Shown here piece after piece: positions 20,653 to 33,800 of a DNA stretch of 64,000 bases; the first letter of the stretch is position 1, and every line of letters starts with the position of its first letter. Both the position numbers and the translations under genes were made by a program. The stretch is from Amorphophallus konjac (Eukaryota; Streptophyta; Magnoliopsida; Alismatales; Araceae): contig JAHNEJ010002202.1 of the NCBI GenBank assembly GCA_022559845.1, positions 124,001-188,000 on the forward strand, given 5' to 3'. The notes under the pieces are model-generated. The model had not been told where the DNA came from, did no database searches, and saw only the letters and a program-made list of their open reading frames with translations.

Positions 20653-23032
20653 TGTGATGACCCAGAGCTCAGGATACCGATATACCGATAACATCGATAC
20701 ACCGATACCAAGAACTGGGGAAGCCACCCAAGAGGCTGATGAGGCCCCTGAAGGGTTAGTGGGGGTGTGTCGAGGAAGAGCATAATGAATTGCAATTTGG
20801 AACGCGCATATTATAATTAAGTAATAAAATTAATAAAAGTGCGGAAGCAATTTAAATAACCAGAGTGATATGTCTAATAACTAGTCCAGAAGCACAAGAG
20901 CACTAGTCCAAAAAGGTACAACTACACAGGGCAAACCCCGGCAAAAGTACAACAAAAGCCATAAAAAGGCGGCTCATCTACAGCTGGCAGCTAGGTACGG
21001 TCTCCAACTACTCACGAACACCGGGAGACGGCGGGCGCAGCTCACCTGAAAGAAGAAGGGTGAGTCACAGCCAGACTCAGTAGGGGTCACGCGGATCCCT
21101 ACCTCACACTAAACAAGCATACAAGTGAAAATAAAAGCAATTAGAGCATGCATTTAAGTAAAATAACAGGCAATTGCATGATTAACTAATCATAAGAAAG
21201 CTGTAAACTCTAACTAAGCAGGTATAACAGCTAACACATGTCAATAATAATTAAATGCAAGCGATTAAAGCTAGATCTACCAAATAGAATAAGCCTTAAC
21301 TAATCCAAGCAGTAGGGAGTAGGACAACCACCGGAGCAGAAACCAGATGCGTCCACTGACGACTTACACTGCGTCTCAAGCACTCGCAGTCGGTAAAACG
21401 ATAAGCTGAGCGCGTAAACAGTACCAAACCAAGTGACCAGTCAGAGTGACACTCGTCAGTGTCAGTCCACAGCCTCTGACCACGTGTGCACACACTGACT
21501 CTCGCTTGAGCCAAGCCCTCTAGCTAGTTTTCTCCCTCGGTAGGACGCTACCATTGGCCGGGAGCCCACGGAACTAGCTTACAAACCGTGTATGGGAAAC
21601 ACCCCTCCGCTATCCCCAAGCGGGTCGGCACTCAACAGACCTTAGGACAACAACAGTTGCTCCATTGCAAGGAAAGAAAAGCTACTCTATTGGGATCTAA
21701 AAACATGCCATTATATAAATAAATAACATAAAAATGGCATAATAAATGGCTCGGGAAGCATTAAGGCATAAGCCGACAACATTTGAAGCCAACAGGCAAG
21801 TGGCGGTCTGATGCCACTGCGCCACAAGTGAGTAACGGTCGGGGACTGGCGCGTTATATCCAGAATGATGCGTCTGCCCCTATCCATTACATCCCCCAGA
21901 GTTCCAGCTCAAGCAAACCCAACAGAGTGTAACGGTCGGGGCACAGCGCGTTACATCGACTGTAACGCGTTGGACCCTGGCCGTTACATCCACCCGAGGC
22001 CAAAACCCACGCACAGCGCTCCAAAAACCGTTAACTGGCGATATGGCGCGCTCGCCCAGGCGCGTCGGGGCACCCTGACGGCCGGCCGACTGGCCGTCAG
22101 GTTAACTGCCTCACCCGGTCAACACAAATCAACGGACGAGTAACGGATGGGAGCCCCACCGTTACTCTCAATGTAACGCCCCATCGACGGGCCGTTTCAT
22201 TGATGTAACGCCTCCTCTGCGGACCGTTACTAGTGTGACGGCTCCTGGAAGGACCATCACACCGTCTGGGTCACGGACGGGTTACGTTTGAAAATTGGTT
22301 CCCTCCCGGATGATAGAAATCGTCGGGTAATGACGTAAAAACATGTTTCCTGTCAAACCACACGTCCTAAACAACAATTTAACAACTAAAAACATCACAT
22401 GCAAGGCCCATAATACATTAAACACTAAGAACAAAGATAAAACCCCAAATATGGAAATATGAACATTAAGCATGCCACAGGGTGCTAATCAAACAAACTA
22501 GCTATAGGAAATGATCCTAGCAAGTTCAGGAGTCCATCCCCCTACCTCTTGCGAGCCGAAACGGCCGGAAATGCCGCATGCAAGGGGGAGGGTCCACGGG
22601 GCCTTCACATTCCACCTCGCTCCCACGATCACCAAACCATGCCGAAATGGGTACCCGCGCGTTCCACTCGACGCTAGGAATCCAACGGCGCCAACCACGC
22701 TTCAATCCGACGTCGTCTCGCCTGTGTTCCCTAGGAGAGGGGAGAGGGCGATCGAATGAAGAGAGAGAGAGAGCGTGAGGGAATGAGGTCGACGAGGGGA
22801 GAGAGGGGGTGAGGGTGAGAGAAAAAGAAAGAAAAATTTTAAAATTAAAATATATATAATATAATTATTATATATAATAAAATCTTATTAATTTCTAATA
22901 ACCCTCAATTAATTCCAATCAAATCCAGAAAAATACCAGAAAAATTCCTAAAAATCCAAGAAAATAGCCAAAAATTCCAGAATAAATTCTAGACTCAATC
23001 CACTAAGGATCTATTAAGGCACAGGCCTCACA
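20653..23032 (-). repeat. Tekay-like 3' LTR, complete (2380 bp)
   Basis: On the - strand it begins TGTGAGGCCTGTGCC and ends GGTCATCACA. It contains GTAACGG/GCGTTACATC-type short repeats (21830-22290) and an AT-rich stretch (22838-22900) that may hold the TATA box. A 20-bp segment near 20960-20985 is absent from the other LTR. Confidence 0.93.
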
Positions 23033-23045
23033 GTCCCTCCCTCCT
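23033..23045 (-). other. Polypurine tract of the Tekay-like element
   Basis: AGGAGGGAGGGAC on the - strand, immediately before the 3' LTR start TGTGAGG. Confidence 0.85.
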
Positions 23046-23113
23046 AACAAAAATTTTACCCTCGAAATTTACAACAACAAGGATAAGGAGGAAACTGAGA
23101 AAGGAATTATACC

Positions 23114-26100
23114 TTACTGGAATAAGAAAGGAAAAAGCTGACGCATCTCATCTTCTCGTTCCCAAGTGGACTCGTTACCAGAGTGACGCTGCCAAGCAAC
23201 TCTTACCAGAGGGATAACCTTATTTCTTAACCGCTGCTCAGGACGGTCTTCAATTCTGATAGGAAACTCTGGCGTAGACAGATCAGCAGTCACCTCGGGC
23301 CAAACTGAATCATCGAGAACATGAGAAGCATCTGGCACATATTTCCTCAACTGAGACACGTGGAAGACATCATGAATAGCTTGCATAGCCGCTGGTAGTT
23401 GCAAACGATAAGCTACCTGACCCACAGCTTCAATAATAGAAAACGGGCCAACATATCGCGGACTAAGCTTCCCACGTTTCCCAAACCTGGAAACACCTTT
23501 CATCGGAGATACCTTAACAAACACCATATCTCCTGGCTCAAACTGTAGTGGACGTCTGCGCTGATCTGCATAACTTTTCTGTCGACTCTGAGCTGTCAAC
23601 AATCTCTGTCTGATCAGACGAACCACATCAGAACACTGCTGCACCATGTCCGGTCCTGTCAACAATCTGTCCCCAACATCAAACCAGTTTAGAGGAGTAC
23701 GACAAGGACGACCATACAGTGCCTCATAAGGAGCCATTCCAATACTGGAGTGAAAACTGTTATTATAAGCAAATTCAACAAGTGGCAAATACTGACTCCA
23801 CGAACCCTGCCAGTCAAGGCAACACGACCTCAGCATGTCCTTCAGAGTCTGAATAGTCCTCTCTGACTGTCCATCTGACTGCGGATGATATGCTGAACTG
23901 AATGCTAACTCAGTGCCCAAAGCTTTCTGGAAACTGCGCCAGAAGCCAGAGGTAAAACGTGGGTCACGATCTGACACAAGTGAAACAGGAATTCCATGCA
24001 GTGGCATGATCTTCTGCACATAAAGCTCGGCCAACCTCTACACATTCCAAGCAACTTTACTTGGCAACAATCTGGCAGTTTTAGTTAATCTATCGACAAG
24101 CAACCAGATACCATCAAAACCCTGAGAAGTCCGAGGCAAACCCACCACAAAGTCTGTAGTAACATGGTCCTATTTCCACATTAGAATCTCTAGCGGCTGA
24201 AGTAATCCACCTGGCTTTTGATGTTCGGCTTTAACTTACTGACAAGTCAAGCACTTAGAAACAAACACAGCCACGTCTTTCTTCATACCTGGCCACCAGA
24301 ACTGCTTTTTCAAATTCTGATACATCTTGGTGACACCTGGGTGAATAGCAAAACGGGATCCATGGGCTTCGCTCAGAATCTCAAATCTTAATGCATCATC
24401 AGCAGGAACGTACAATCTGCCCTGGAAACTGACAACCAGCTTGTCATCAAATTCCACATCAAATCTTGATATAACTTGAGCCAATTTAGAATCAGCTTGC
24501 TGGGCCTCTTGAATCTGCTGATATAAAGTTGAACCCAAAACCAAAGTAGCACAAACAGCCATCTTCGGATCAGCAGGAAACTCTACACTGAATGCCTCGC
24601 TCGGAAGCCATTTCCATAATTTTCATTCATGCAATAATAAATGATTGACTTGCACCTTCCTGCTCAGAGCATCAGCCACAACATTCATTTTACCCGGCTG
24701 ATAGGAGAGTGTAAAGTCATAATCTTTCATGAATTCCATCCATCTGCGTTGCCTGAGATTCAAATCTTTCTGGGAGAATATATACTGCAAACTCTGATGA
24801 TCAGTGAGAATCTGAAATTTCTCACCATACAGATAATGTCTCCAGATCTTTAAGGCAAAAATAACTGCAGCCAGCTCCAGATCATGCGTGGGATAATTTT
24901 CTTCATACTGTTTCAATTGCCGAGATGCATATGCAATAACCTTACCATGTTGCATCAGCACTGCACCCAAACCCACTCGAGAAGCATCTGTACAAACAAG
25001 AAAACCACCCGAGCCGGATGGCAAAGTCAACACTGGAGAAGAAGTTAATAGCCTTTTCAATTCAACAAAGCTAGCCTCACACTGATCTGACCAGACAAAC
25101 GGTACATCTTTACGAGTCAGTCTAGTCATCGGGGCTGCAATTTTTACAAAATCCCGGATGAATCTTCGATAATACCCAGCCAAACTTAGGAAGCTTCATA
25201 TCTCTGTCACAGTTCTCGGTCTCTGCCAACTCAAAACAACATCAATCTTTGTAGGGTCCATTGCCACCCCATCACTAGAAATCACGTGGCCAAGAAAATG
25301 AATTTCCCGAAGCCAGAATTCACATTTACTGAACTTCGCATAAATCTCGTGATCTCTCAGCGTCTGCAGAATGATCCTCAAATGCTGCACATGATCTTTA
25401 TCAGAGGCAGAATAGATCAGAATATCATCAACAAAGATCACCACGAACTGGTCCAGAAATAGACGAAAAATACGCTGCATCAGGTCCATGAAAGCTGCTG
25501 GGGCATTAGTCAAACCAAACGACATAACCAGAAATTCAAAATGACCATAACGAGTGCTGAAAGTTGTCTTCTCCACATCAGATTCCCGGATCCGCAATTG
25601 GAAATAGCCAGACCATAGGTCAATCCGTGAAAAGACAGTAGCAGACTATAGCTGGTCAAACAAATCATCAATCCTGGGAAGTAGATAATTATTCTTGATG
25701 GTCACCTGATTCAACTGCCTGTAATTAATACAAAGTCTCAGGCTTCCACCTTTCTTTTTCACAAACAACACTGGAGCACTCCACGGGGAAAAATTGGGGT
25801 GAATATAGCCTTTTTCCAGTAATTCAAGTAGCTGTGCTCGCAGTTCTTTAAGTTCAGCTGGAGCCATACGGTACGGTGCCTTTGCTAAGGGGCCTGTACC
25901 TGGAATCAGTTCAATCACCATTTCTATCTCTCGCTCTGGAGGCGAGCCTGACAACTCGTTAGGAAACACATCAGGGAACTCACAAACAACAGGAATATCA
26001 CTAACATCCTATCGTGGTTTTTCAACAGCCACCACAGAAGCTAAGAATCACTGGCAACCTGCACTAAGTAACATGTAGGCTCGTAAAGCAGAAATAATCA

Positions 26101-27766
26101 AACGAGAAGGACGGGATCGAATACCTTGGAAATAAAAAGATGACTTTCCCTGTGGCTGAAAATAGACTTTCTTCGATCTGCAGTCAACCACAGCTCCATA
26201 TTGCTCCAACCAATCCATTCCCAGAATAACATCATAATCTGCTAGCTGCAACGCATACAATCTCGCCGGCAACTGATGATTATCAATCATCACAGGAGAC
26301 TCTTCCAAACACAAAGGTGTAATCATGAAATCTCCAGAAGGCAACTCAACAAATAACTCACAAGACATCTGTGATGTCGGCTCCTCAATACATGTCAAGA
26401 AAGCCTCAGAAATAAAAGAGTGAGAAGCACCTGAATCAAATAAGACATGAGCTGAATGACCATAAAGCAGAATTGTACCTTCCACAAGATGGGACGCAAC
26501 AGCTTCAGCTCTAGTCATATGTGAAACCTTGCCTTTCTGCTTCTTTGAACCAACTGAGGATTGTTGAGAAGACGCTGACGCTTGAGAATAAAATTGTTGA
26601 GCTTGAGGTGCAGGAGGTCTGAATTGCGACTGCTGGGGCTGAGAAAACTGAGGAACTTGCAACTGCTTCGGCCTCAGCGGGTAATCTCGAACCACGTGAC
26701 CAGGCTAGTCACATCGAAAACATACAACAGGAAGAGAACACGGCTGGCCCTTGTGATGACCACCGCATCTCCGACACGTCCACGGCTGACTAACAGCTGA
26801 ACTCTGACGAGTCTGGGCAGAAGGCGCTGTCGGCTGCTGAACAGAATCTGTACTGGATGGCTGCTGGAAAAACTTCTTTTTATTCTTAAACCTCTTGAAC
26901 TTGGTCTTGGAAGGAGAAGAATCGCTGCTAACCTCTGGCGCAACAGAGGGAACTCCTGACACGGGCGGTCGGTAAGCCTGCTGAGACTGTAACGCCGGCT
27001 GAGCTGACCCCGCCTGAGGATACCCACCTGGTCTCGCCATCTCTAGCTCAAGTGCCACAGCTGTCTGGCACGCACCATCAAGATCTGCAACGCGACTCGC
27101 AATCAAAGGTAATTTTAATTCTGGCCTCAGACCTCGCAAGAATTACTGTGTCTTTAAAGCTTCATTAGCCAGCACATGGGGCGCATACTGACCCAATTCC
27201 ATGAACTTATTCTGATACTGAAGCACGGTCATACTGCCTTGAGTCAGCTCCATAAATTGATACATTTTAGCCATCTGCAAGCAGGCAGGAGTGTAGGCAC
27301 GCTCGAAAGCAGCAACGAACTATGCCCAAGTGATCTGCCGAAGAGGTCTAGAATGAAAAGCAATCTGCCACTCGGCCTTCCACCACGTGATGGCTGTACC
27401 CTGGAGTTGAAAAGCAGCAAGCATAACCTTCTCGTCTTCAGCACATTCCATAGACAGGAATACGCGTTCAATAGCATCCAACCATTGCCTTGCAACCTCT
27501 GGATCAGCTTGACCATCGAAAACAGGTGGATTGAATAATAGAAATTCTTTCAAAGCCTTGCCTCGACTACCAGGCACTTCAACCGGAGGAGCAACAATCG
27601 GCGCTGGAGGAGGAACAACTGGAATAGCAGGAACTGCAGGAGGAGGTTCAGAACCACTTTCTTCCCTGGGTGCATCTCTAGGAGCACGAGGAACTCGAGG
27701 AGGTCTTCCTCGATGAGGCGGCATAATTACACTGCTGAAAACATAAAACAACAGCAAATATATCAA
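23114..27766 (-). pseudogene. gag-pol: Gag-pol polyprotein of the Tekay-like element, eleven stops
   Basis: A single frame of 1550 codons; likely start MPPHRGRPPR at 27724. Order: gag (PVFDGQADPEVARQWLD), two zinc knuckles (CRRCGGHHKGQPC and CFRCD...PGHVVRDY, last Cys replaced by Tyr), protease (VLFDSGASHSFIS), RT with catalytic FVDDILIYS (about 25435-25409), RNase H ([21 protein letters not shown]), integrase HHCC (HGSRFAIHPGV to CLTC), core Asp in SDRDPRF, Glu in DGQSERTIQ, GPF module (LSPRYVGPFSII) and a chromodomain-like end (STWEREDEMRQLFPFLF). Stops begin at 27322 TAG, 27142 TAA, 26707 TAG, 26050 TGA, 26011 TAG, 25648 TAG, 25198 TGA, 24625 TGA, 24238 TAA, 24172 TAG and 24040 TAG. All segments stay in one frame, so no net indel has occurred. 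Confidence 0.93.
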
Positions 27767-27859
27767 TCACGCAGAAAACACCCTAAGCCAGCAATAGACG
27801 ACATAGGACTAGTTCTGGACAAACACAAATTCCAATTCCTTATACTGATCCTCAACTCC

Positions 27860-27871
27860 GCTCTGATACCA
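27860..27871 (-). other. Primer-binding site of the Tekay-like element (iMet tRNA)
   Basis: TGGTATCAGAGC on the - strand, two bases from the 5' LTR end at 27874. Identical to the Sirevirus primer site. Confidence 0.95.
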
Positions 27872-27873
27872 AC

Positions 27874-29840
27874 TGTGACGACCCAGAGCTCAGGATACCA
27901 ATATACCGATAACATCGATACACCGATACCAAGAACTGGGGAAGCCACCCAAGAGGCTGATGAGGCCCCTGAAGGGTTAGTGGGGGTGTGTCGAGGAAGA
28001 GCATAATGAATTGCAATTTGGAACGCGCATATTATAATTAAGTAATAAAATTGATAAAAGTGCGGAAGCAATTTAAATAACCAGAGTGATATGTCTAATA
28101 ACTAGTCCAGAAGCACAAGAGCACTAGTCCAAAAAGGTACAACTACACGGGGCATACCCCGGCAAAAGTACAACAAAAGCCACAAAGGTAGCTAGGTACG
28201 GTCTCCAACTACTCACGAACACCGAGAGATGGCGGGCGCAGCTCACCTGAAAGAAGAAGGGTGAGTCACAGCCAGACTCAGTAGGGGTCACGCGGATCCC
28301 TACCTCGCACTAAACAAGCATACAAGTGAAAATAAAAGCAATTAGAGCATGCATTTAAGTAAAATAACAGGCAATGGCATGATTAACTAATCATAGGAAA
28401 GCTGTAAACTCTAACTAAGCAGGTATAACAGCTAACACATGCCAATAATAATTAAATGCAAGCGACTAAAGCTAAATCTACCAAATAGAATAAGCCTTAA
28501 CTAATCCAAGCAGAAGGGAGTAGGACAACCACCGGAGCAGAAACCAGATGCGTCCACTGACGACTTACACTACGTCTCAAGCACTCGCAGTCGGTAAAAC
28601 GACAAGCTGAGCACGTAAACAGTACCAAACCAAGTGACCAGTCAGAGTGACACTCGTAAGTGTCAGTCCACAGTCTCTGACCACGTGTGCACACACTGGC
28701 TCTCGCTTGAGCCAGACCCTCAAGCTAGTTTTCTCCCTCGGTAGGATGCTACCATTGGCCGGGAGCCCACGGAACTAGCTTACAAACCATGTATGGGAAA
28801 CACCCCTCCGCTATCCCCAAGCGGGTCGGCACTCAACAGACCTTAGGGCAACAACAGTGGCTCCATTGCAAGGAAAGAAAAGCTACTCTATTGGGATCTA
28901 AAAACATGCCATTATATAAATAAATAACATAAACATGGCATAATAAATGGCTCGGGAAGCATTAAGGCATAAGCCAGCAACATTTGAAACCAACAGGCAA
29001 GTGGCGGTCTGATGCCACCGCGCCACAAGTGAGTAACGGTCGGGGACTGACGCGTTATATCAAGAATGACGCGTCTGCCCCTATCTGTTACATCTCCCAG
29101 AGTTCCAGCTCAAGCAAACCCAACAGAGTGTAAGGGTCGGGGCACATCGCGTTACATCGACTGTAATGCATTGGACCCTGGCCGTTACATGCACCCGAGA
29201 CCAAAACCCACGCACAGCGCTCCAAAAATCGTTAACAGGCGATATGACGCGCTCGCCCAGGCGCATCGGGGCACCCTGATGGCCGGCCGACTGGCCGTCA
29301 GGTTAACTGCCTCACCCGGTCAACACAAATCAACGGACGAGTAACGGATGGGAGCCCCACCGTTACTCTCAATGTAACGCCCCATCGACGGGCCGTTACA
29401 TTGATGTAACACATCCTCTGCGGACCGTTACTAGTGTGGCGGCTCCTGGAAGGACCGTCACACCGTCTGGGTCACGGATGGGTTACGTTTGAAAATCGGT
29501 TCCCTCCCGGACGATAGAAATCGTCGGGTAACGATGTAAAAACATGTTTCCTGTCAAACCACACGTCTTAAACAACAATTTAACAACTAAAAACATCACA
29601 TGCAAGGCCCACAATGCATTAAACACTAAGAACAAAGCTAAAACCCCAAATATGGAAATATGAACATTAAGCATGCCACGGGGTGCTAATCAAACAAACT
29701 AGCTATAGGAAATGATCCTAGCAAGTTCAGGAGTCCATCCCCCTACCTCTTGCGAGCCGAAACGGCCGGAAATGCCGCATGCAAGGAGGAGGGTCCACGG
29801 GGCCTTCACATTCAACCTCGCTCCCACGATCACCAAACCA
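27874..29840 (-). repeat. Tekay-like 5' LTR, truncated (1967 bp)
   Basis: It matches 20653-22639 closely, then stops abruptly after CACCAAACCA and continues into unrelated AT-rich sequence. The missing 393 bp corresponds to the upstream (U3) end, including the AT-rich stretch likely to hold the promoter, so this copy is probably transcriptionally dead. Confidence 0.93.
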
Positions 29841-30140
29841 ATTTTAAGTTACGTGCATGTTTATAACATTTAACTTAAATTAAAAAAATAATTATCAAAA
29901 ATCTGATAATGAATGACATTTCCTGTGTGGTACATGTTTATAACACTTGCTTCATGTCCTCCGCAGAGATCACATTCAATATTTATCTTCTATTAATGTA
30001 ACCTAAATACTGCACTTCGATGGATTAGAATGATATAAACTGCATAACTAAACAAATATATAGAAAGAATAATTGCCAACTAATTTCTAACCTGGATGTA
30101 TTGTGAACGCTCTGCCGCTTCTATTCCCCCAGCTCCCATT
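29841..30140. other. AT-rich sequence of unknown origin
   Basis: Not repeated elsewhere in the window. On the - strand CATCCAG|GTTAG at about 30094-30085 resembles a splice donor after a short open stretch, similar to the exon-like block at 58811-58944. Too little to call a gene. Confidence 0.3.
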
Positions 30141-30892
30141 TCATCGGTAATTTCCCCCCTCTGGAAATTTCCATGTATATGTAGTTAGATTGAATGTGTA
30201 TGGAGACATATTTATGTTATGTACAATGATGAGCTGTATGGATGGAAAAAAGATTTTTACATTTATATCCCATGCAAAAATCCATATTTTCATATATCTC
30301 CTACTTTTGCATGTTCTTGAGTCAACCAGATATCTTCGTCGGAGGCGAACTATACCACCGATAACTACAACTGATACATTCCATCTGACGCTACCTACCT
30401 CCCGCGTTGATGCGGATTTTGGTACAGTCGATAATTCGTCGACAACTGTTCTACCCACTGGGGCTATAAATGTATTCTGTGAATTTCATGTATACACCGA
30501 TCGGGGAAAATTATAAGAAAATCCTCGACTCTAAAAAAATTGCATATTGTCCCTCTAGACAATTTGATAGATGTACACCTTCTATGAAGCCCCTTGTCAT
30601 TCCTTTGGCCTGAGAACTTTGTTAGTTCAGTCTAACGCTTGGGTGCTGCCTTAACCTTAGGTCCATGTAGGGTCTGGTAAAATTATCAACATACCCCCGC
30701 AACCTAAAAATGGCCCCTCAGTGCCTGGGAAAGTGAGTGAGCCAGCCCCACTGTCATTCCATCATGAAAAATTTCAAGAATACCTTTGACCTGGTAAATT
30801 TATCAAAAAAATACCCCTAGTAAGGTAAAATTACCAAAATACCCTCAGGGTCCAGAAAACTTTCTCCACTCTGAAAATGCCTCGTATAGAGA
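30141..30892 (+). repeat. LTR-like fragment, copy 1
   Basis: It aligns with 41760-42400 and 43930-44440: shared stretches include TCCCGCGTTGATGCGGAT, a CGACAAC-containing box, CCTTTGGC and GGTCCATGTAGGGTCTGGTAAAATTA. About 70% similar by eye. It ends at a sharp junction with the gag region at 30893. Confidence 0.65.
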
Positions 30893-33800
30893 GGGCGATT
30901 GTGATACAGAGGGGATAGTAGCATATCCTTTTTCGTGAAGGCGATAGTGGCTGCGAAGGGCTTCGTATGTCGATGCCTTTATTTTTGCCGTATGTGCTTC
31001 ATAGGCTTTCGGTTCTTGGAGTATTTTGATAAGAACTTCTCTTAGCTCCTTACTCCAAGCAATGGCTTCTCAGATTGTGATACTAGCGGGAAATTGCTTC
31101 ATCTGGTAAAGGACCTTCTGGTTGGCTCGAGCACGAGTGTCCTCCAATGAGGGTAGTATATCTGGCTGAGTCTTGCACGAACTGTCTCGTTGCTCCCTAT
31201 CGGGGAGTTGCACTGCCTTGCCTTTACCACCGGGATCGAGCTGACTCTGATCGCCTGTGGGTTCCTGGAATAAAGGCGCCACAGACGGCTCTCATGAAGG
31301 CGACTGGCAAACTGGATTGTCCTTACTGGGCGGACCTACTTGTTCTTCGGAGGTGACTGGGGCTGGAGCAGGGACTGGAATGTTGGCAATGACCTCCTCC
31401 ATACCGGAGGGGTCTAAAATGCTGGGCCCCTTCCGAACTTCTATCTCCAGAATGAGGGCAGGTTCCTCCTCTCGAAAGAGGATGATTCGCTCTGGGTTAA
31501 AGGTGGATGGGTAAAGCGGTAGCTCGGCAATCCTGTCGCGGGCTCTACCACTCCCTCGGCCGCGGCCTGCATTTTTTGGAGTTGGTTGCAGTTCGAGTAG
31601 GACGGTGGTTGTTTGTCTGGTCTGGGAGGCTATTGGCTCGCCTCATCGAGAAGTGTTAATGTTATCAAGCAGTGGAATGGCCACCATATTGCAGGTGCAG
31701 CCTTGAAGCATTTCTTCCAGCTGCTCTGTGGTGATTCCTTGTCTTTGTAGAACAAGGAGGGCTCTTCTAGGATGAGGAGCCTTTCGCCATTCTTGACCTT
31801 TTGGATCATTTCTTGGACCTATCCCCTGAGGCGAGCTCGCTTTTGCATCTCTTACCACGGGATGTAACTATCGAGTGGGAGAGCGCCAATGGGACGAGAA
31901 TGAATGTATTCCTCCAGGTCGTCAATGAGCCGATGTAGCCTTTGGAGAGGCGTTCGCTCAGTTGGTGATTGTAGAGCGGCTGCTTGTTCAGCTTGCTTTT
32001 TGAGCCGTCTTTTGAGGTTCTTCCTCTTATTCCTCTCATTTTTCTTGGCGATGGCCTCCTCCAAGGGTGTAGGAGAGAGAGGTACTGGAGCCAGAGTTGA
32101 CAAATCCCCAAGAGGATATCTCCGAGCTAATGTCTTTGCAGAGTGAGGTCGACGACTTTTCTTTGCCCGGATTTCAATCCAGGCACCTTCCGCTTGTTGT
32201 ATTTGGAAGGTGTCGTTGATCACCTGCTCGATGACCTCAGGTGGTAGATCTTTGTATGCTAGGATGCTAGGACTGGTGTCTAAAGACGCGTGCTCGGTTT
32301 GATGCCTACCCGCGGTGGCGACGTCCTTTGTTGCATGTGGACTTGGGGATTCGTTTGGAGTCCTGCTCCTTGGCTTTACCTTTGCTCTGTCTGGTGACAG
32401 CTGGAGGTGCAACTGGGTATCGCTGCTCCTGGCGGTCACTCTGACCTTGTGTATTAACCAGACCTTGCGGTGAAGGACTGAGCTTGTTGGCCAGGGTCGC
32501 TAAAGACTCCGAAGATGTCTCTTTCATGACCTGGCCTGGGCTATGGGGCATATGAAGAGGACCCGAAGGCTCGCTGGATAGAGACATATCATTTTCATGC
32601 CACGGCTTCACCCTGCTTTTGCTTCCCCTTCCTATCTCTCGGTGTCGAAGGCGGAGGCGAAGCAGAAGGGTAGCGAGAGGAGCTTGGGACGTCCATCATC
32701 GTTTCGCTTGCCAGGACATCCTCTCGATCAAGAAGGACTCAGAGTAGCCTGGCAGTATCCTCCTTAAAGAACGAGAGAGACTCCAGCTCTTGCCATGGTC
32801 GCCAATTCGAGGCCAAAGCAGTGGGAGCTGACTGGCTGGTGCTTGGTGCCTGGGTGTCTGGAGGAGCTGGGGTGGCAGGCGGGTAGATGACATTGACTGA
32901 GAAATTGCTTGCCTCAGGCTCCTGACTGGCGTCCCGCCTCCTACGGCTCCGCAGTCGCTCAAGAGCTTCTTGATTGTCATTTTGAAACTCGAGCCCTTCT
33001 GGGACATTTCGATAAGGCAGCCCGTGCCCATTTGCTTGAGGAGAATCTGGCTGGTCTGATGCATTTCTGGCAATGCTCAGGGTTTCTTCAATGGCTGCTC
33101 GAAGACTAAAAATCACCATAGAGTTCCCCTCAGCATCAATCTGCTCCCACAGGCTTTGTTCCTGGATTAAGTGTTGAACTTCCTCGCAGGGCTCAATCGC
33201 GTGGCAGATTCTGACATGGAAAGGGTAGTATTGCGGATGACTAAAGTCCCATTGAGTGTAGTCTGTTGGCGGCTCACGGCCCATGATTTGCCCCCTTTGA
33301 ACGAGGATGTCAAAGAGTCGCCTAGTCCTTTCCCTTGGAAAGGAGAGAGGCAGATGGTCATGCCAGGGTCTCCACCCTGGATCCCACAGTGAGTGCTTAC
33401 CTTGGCTGGTGCTGGGCTCCTCTGTTTCAACATTGGAGAGGGAGAATGCAACCATCATGTGAATCACGTTAGCTGAATAGTGAACCACACATGCCGTCTT
33501 GGCAGGTCTGGACCATGCATGTGGCTGCGGGGGATTGAGGAGGTCGCTCCTCATTTTAATGAGGCCGTCTTGGATCAGCTTCTGTGCCTGAGTCTTGAAG
33601 ACATTGCAAACTTCAAGTGGGTGATCTAGCATACGATGATATGGGCAATAGCTAGGGTCATCAGCTTTCTGGGCATCATCTGGCTTGCGAGCTTCTGGCA
33701 GCTCGATAATCTTCTGGGCCATACAGAGGTCGAAGAGCATCTTCGTATGTTCCTTCTTGAAGGAGAAGGGTGTTTTGATACGCTCTAAAAAGGACGGAGC

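Larger units (their letters stand above)
20653..29840 (-). mobile_element. Ty3/Gypsy chromovirus, Tekay/Del-like, 5' LTR truncated
   Basis: Two long direct repeats enclose a gag-protease-RT-RNase H-integrase frame on the - strand, the Ty3/Gypsy domain order. A primer site (27860-27871) and a polypurine tract (23033-23045) sit at the expected places. The integrase ends in a chromodomain-like segment, which with the sequence of the frame points to the Tekay/Del lineage. The 5' LTR lacks the 393 bp present at 22640-23032 in its partner, so no right-hand target duplication can be checked. Confidence 0.93.
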
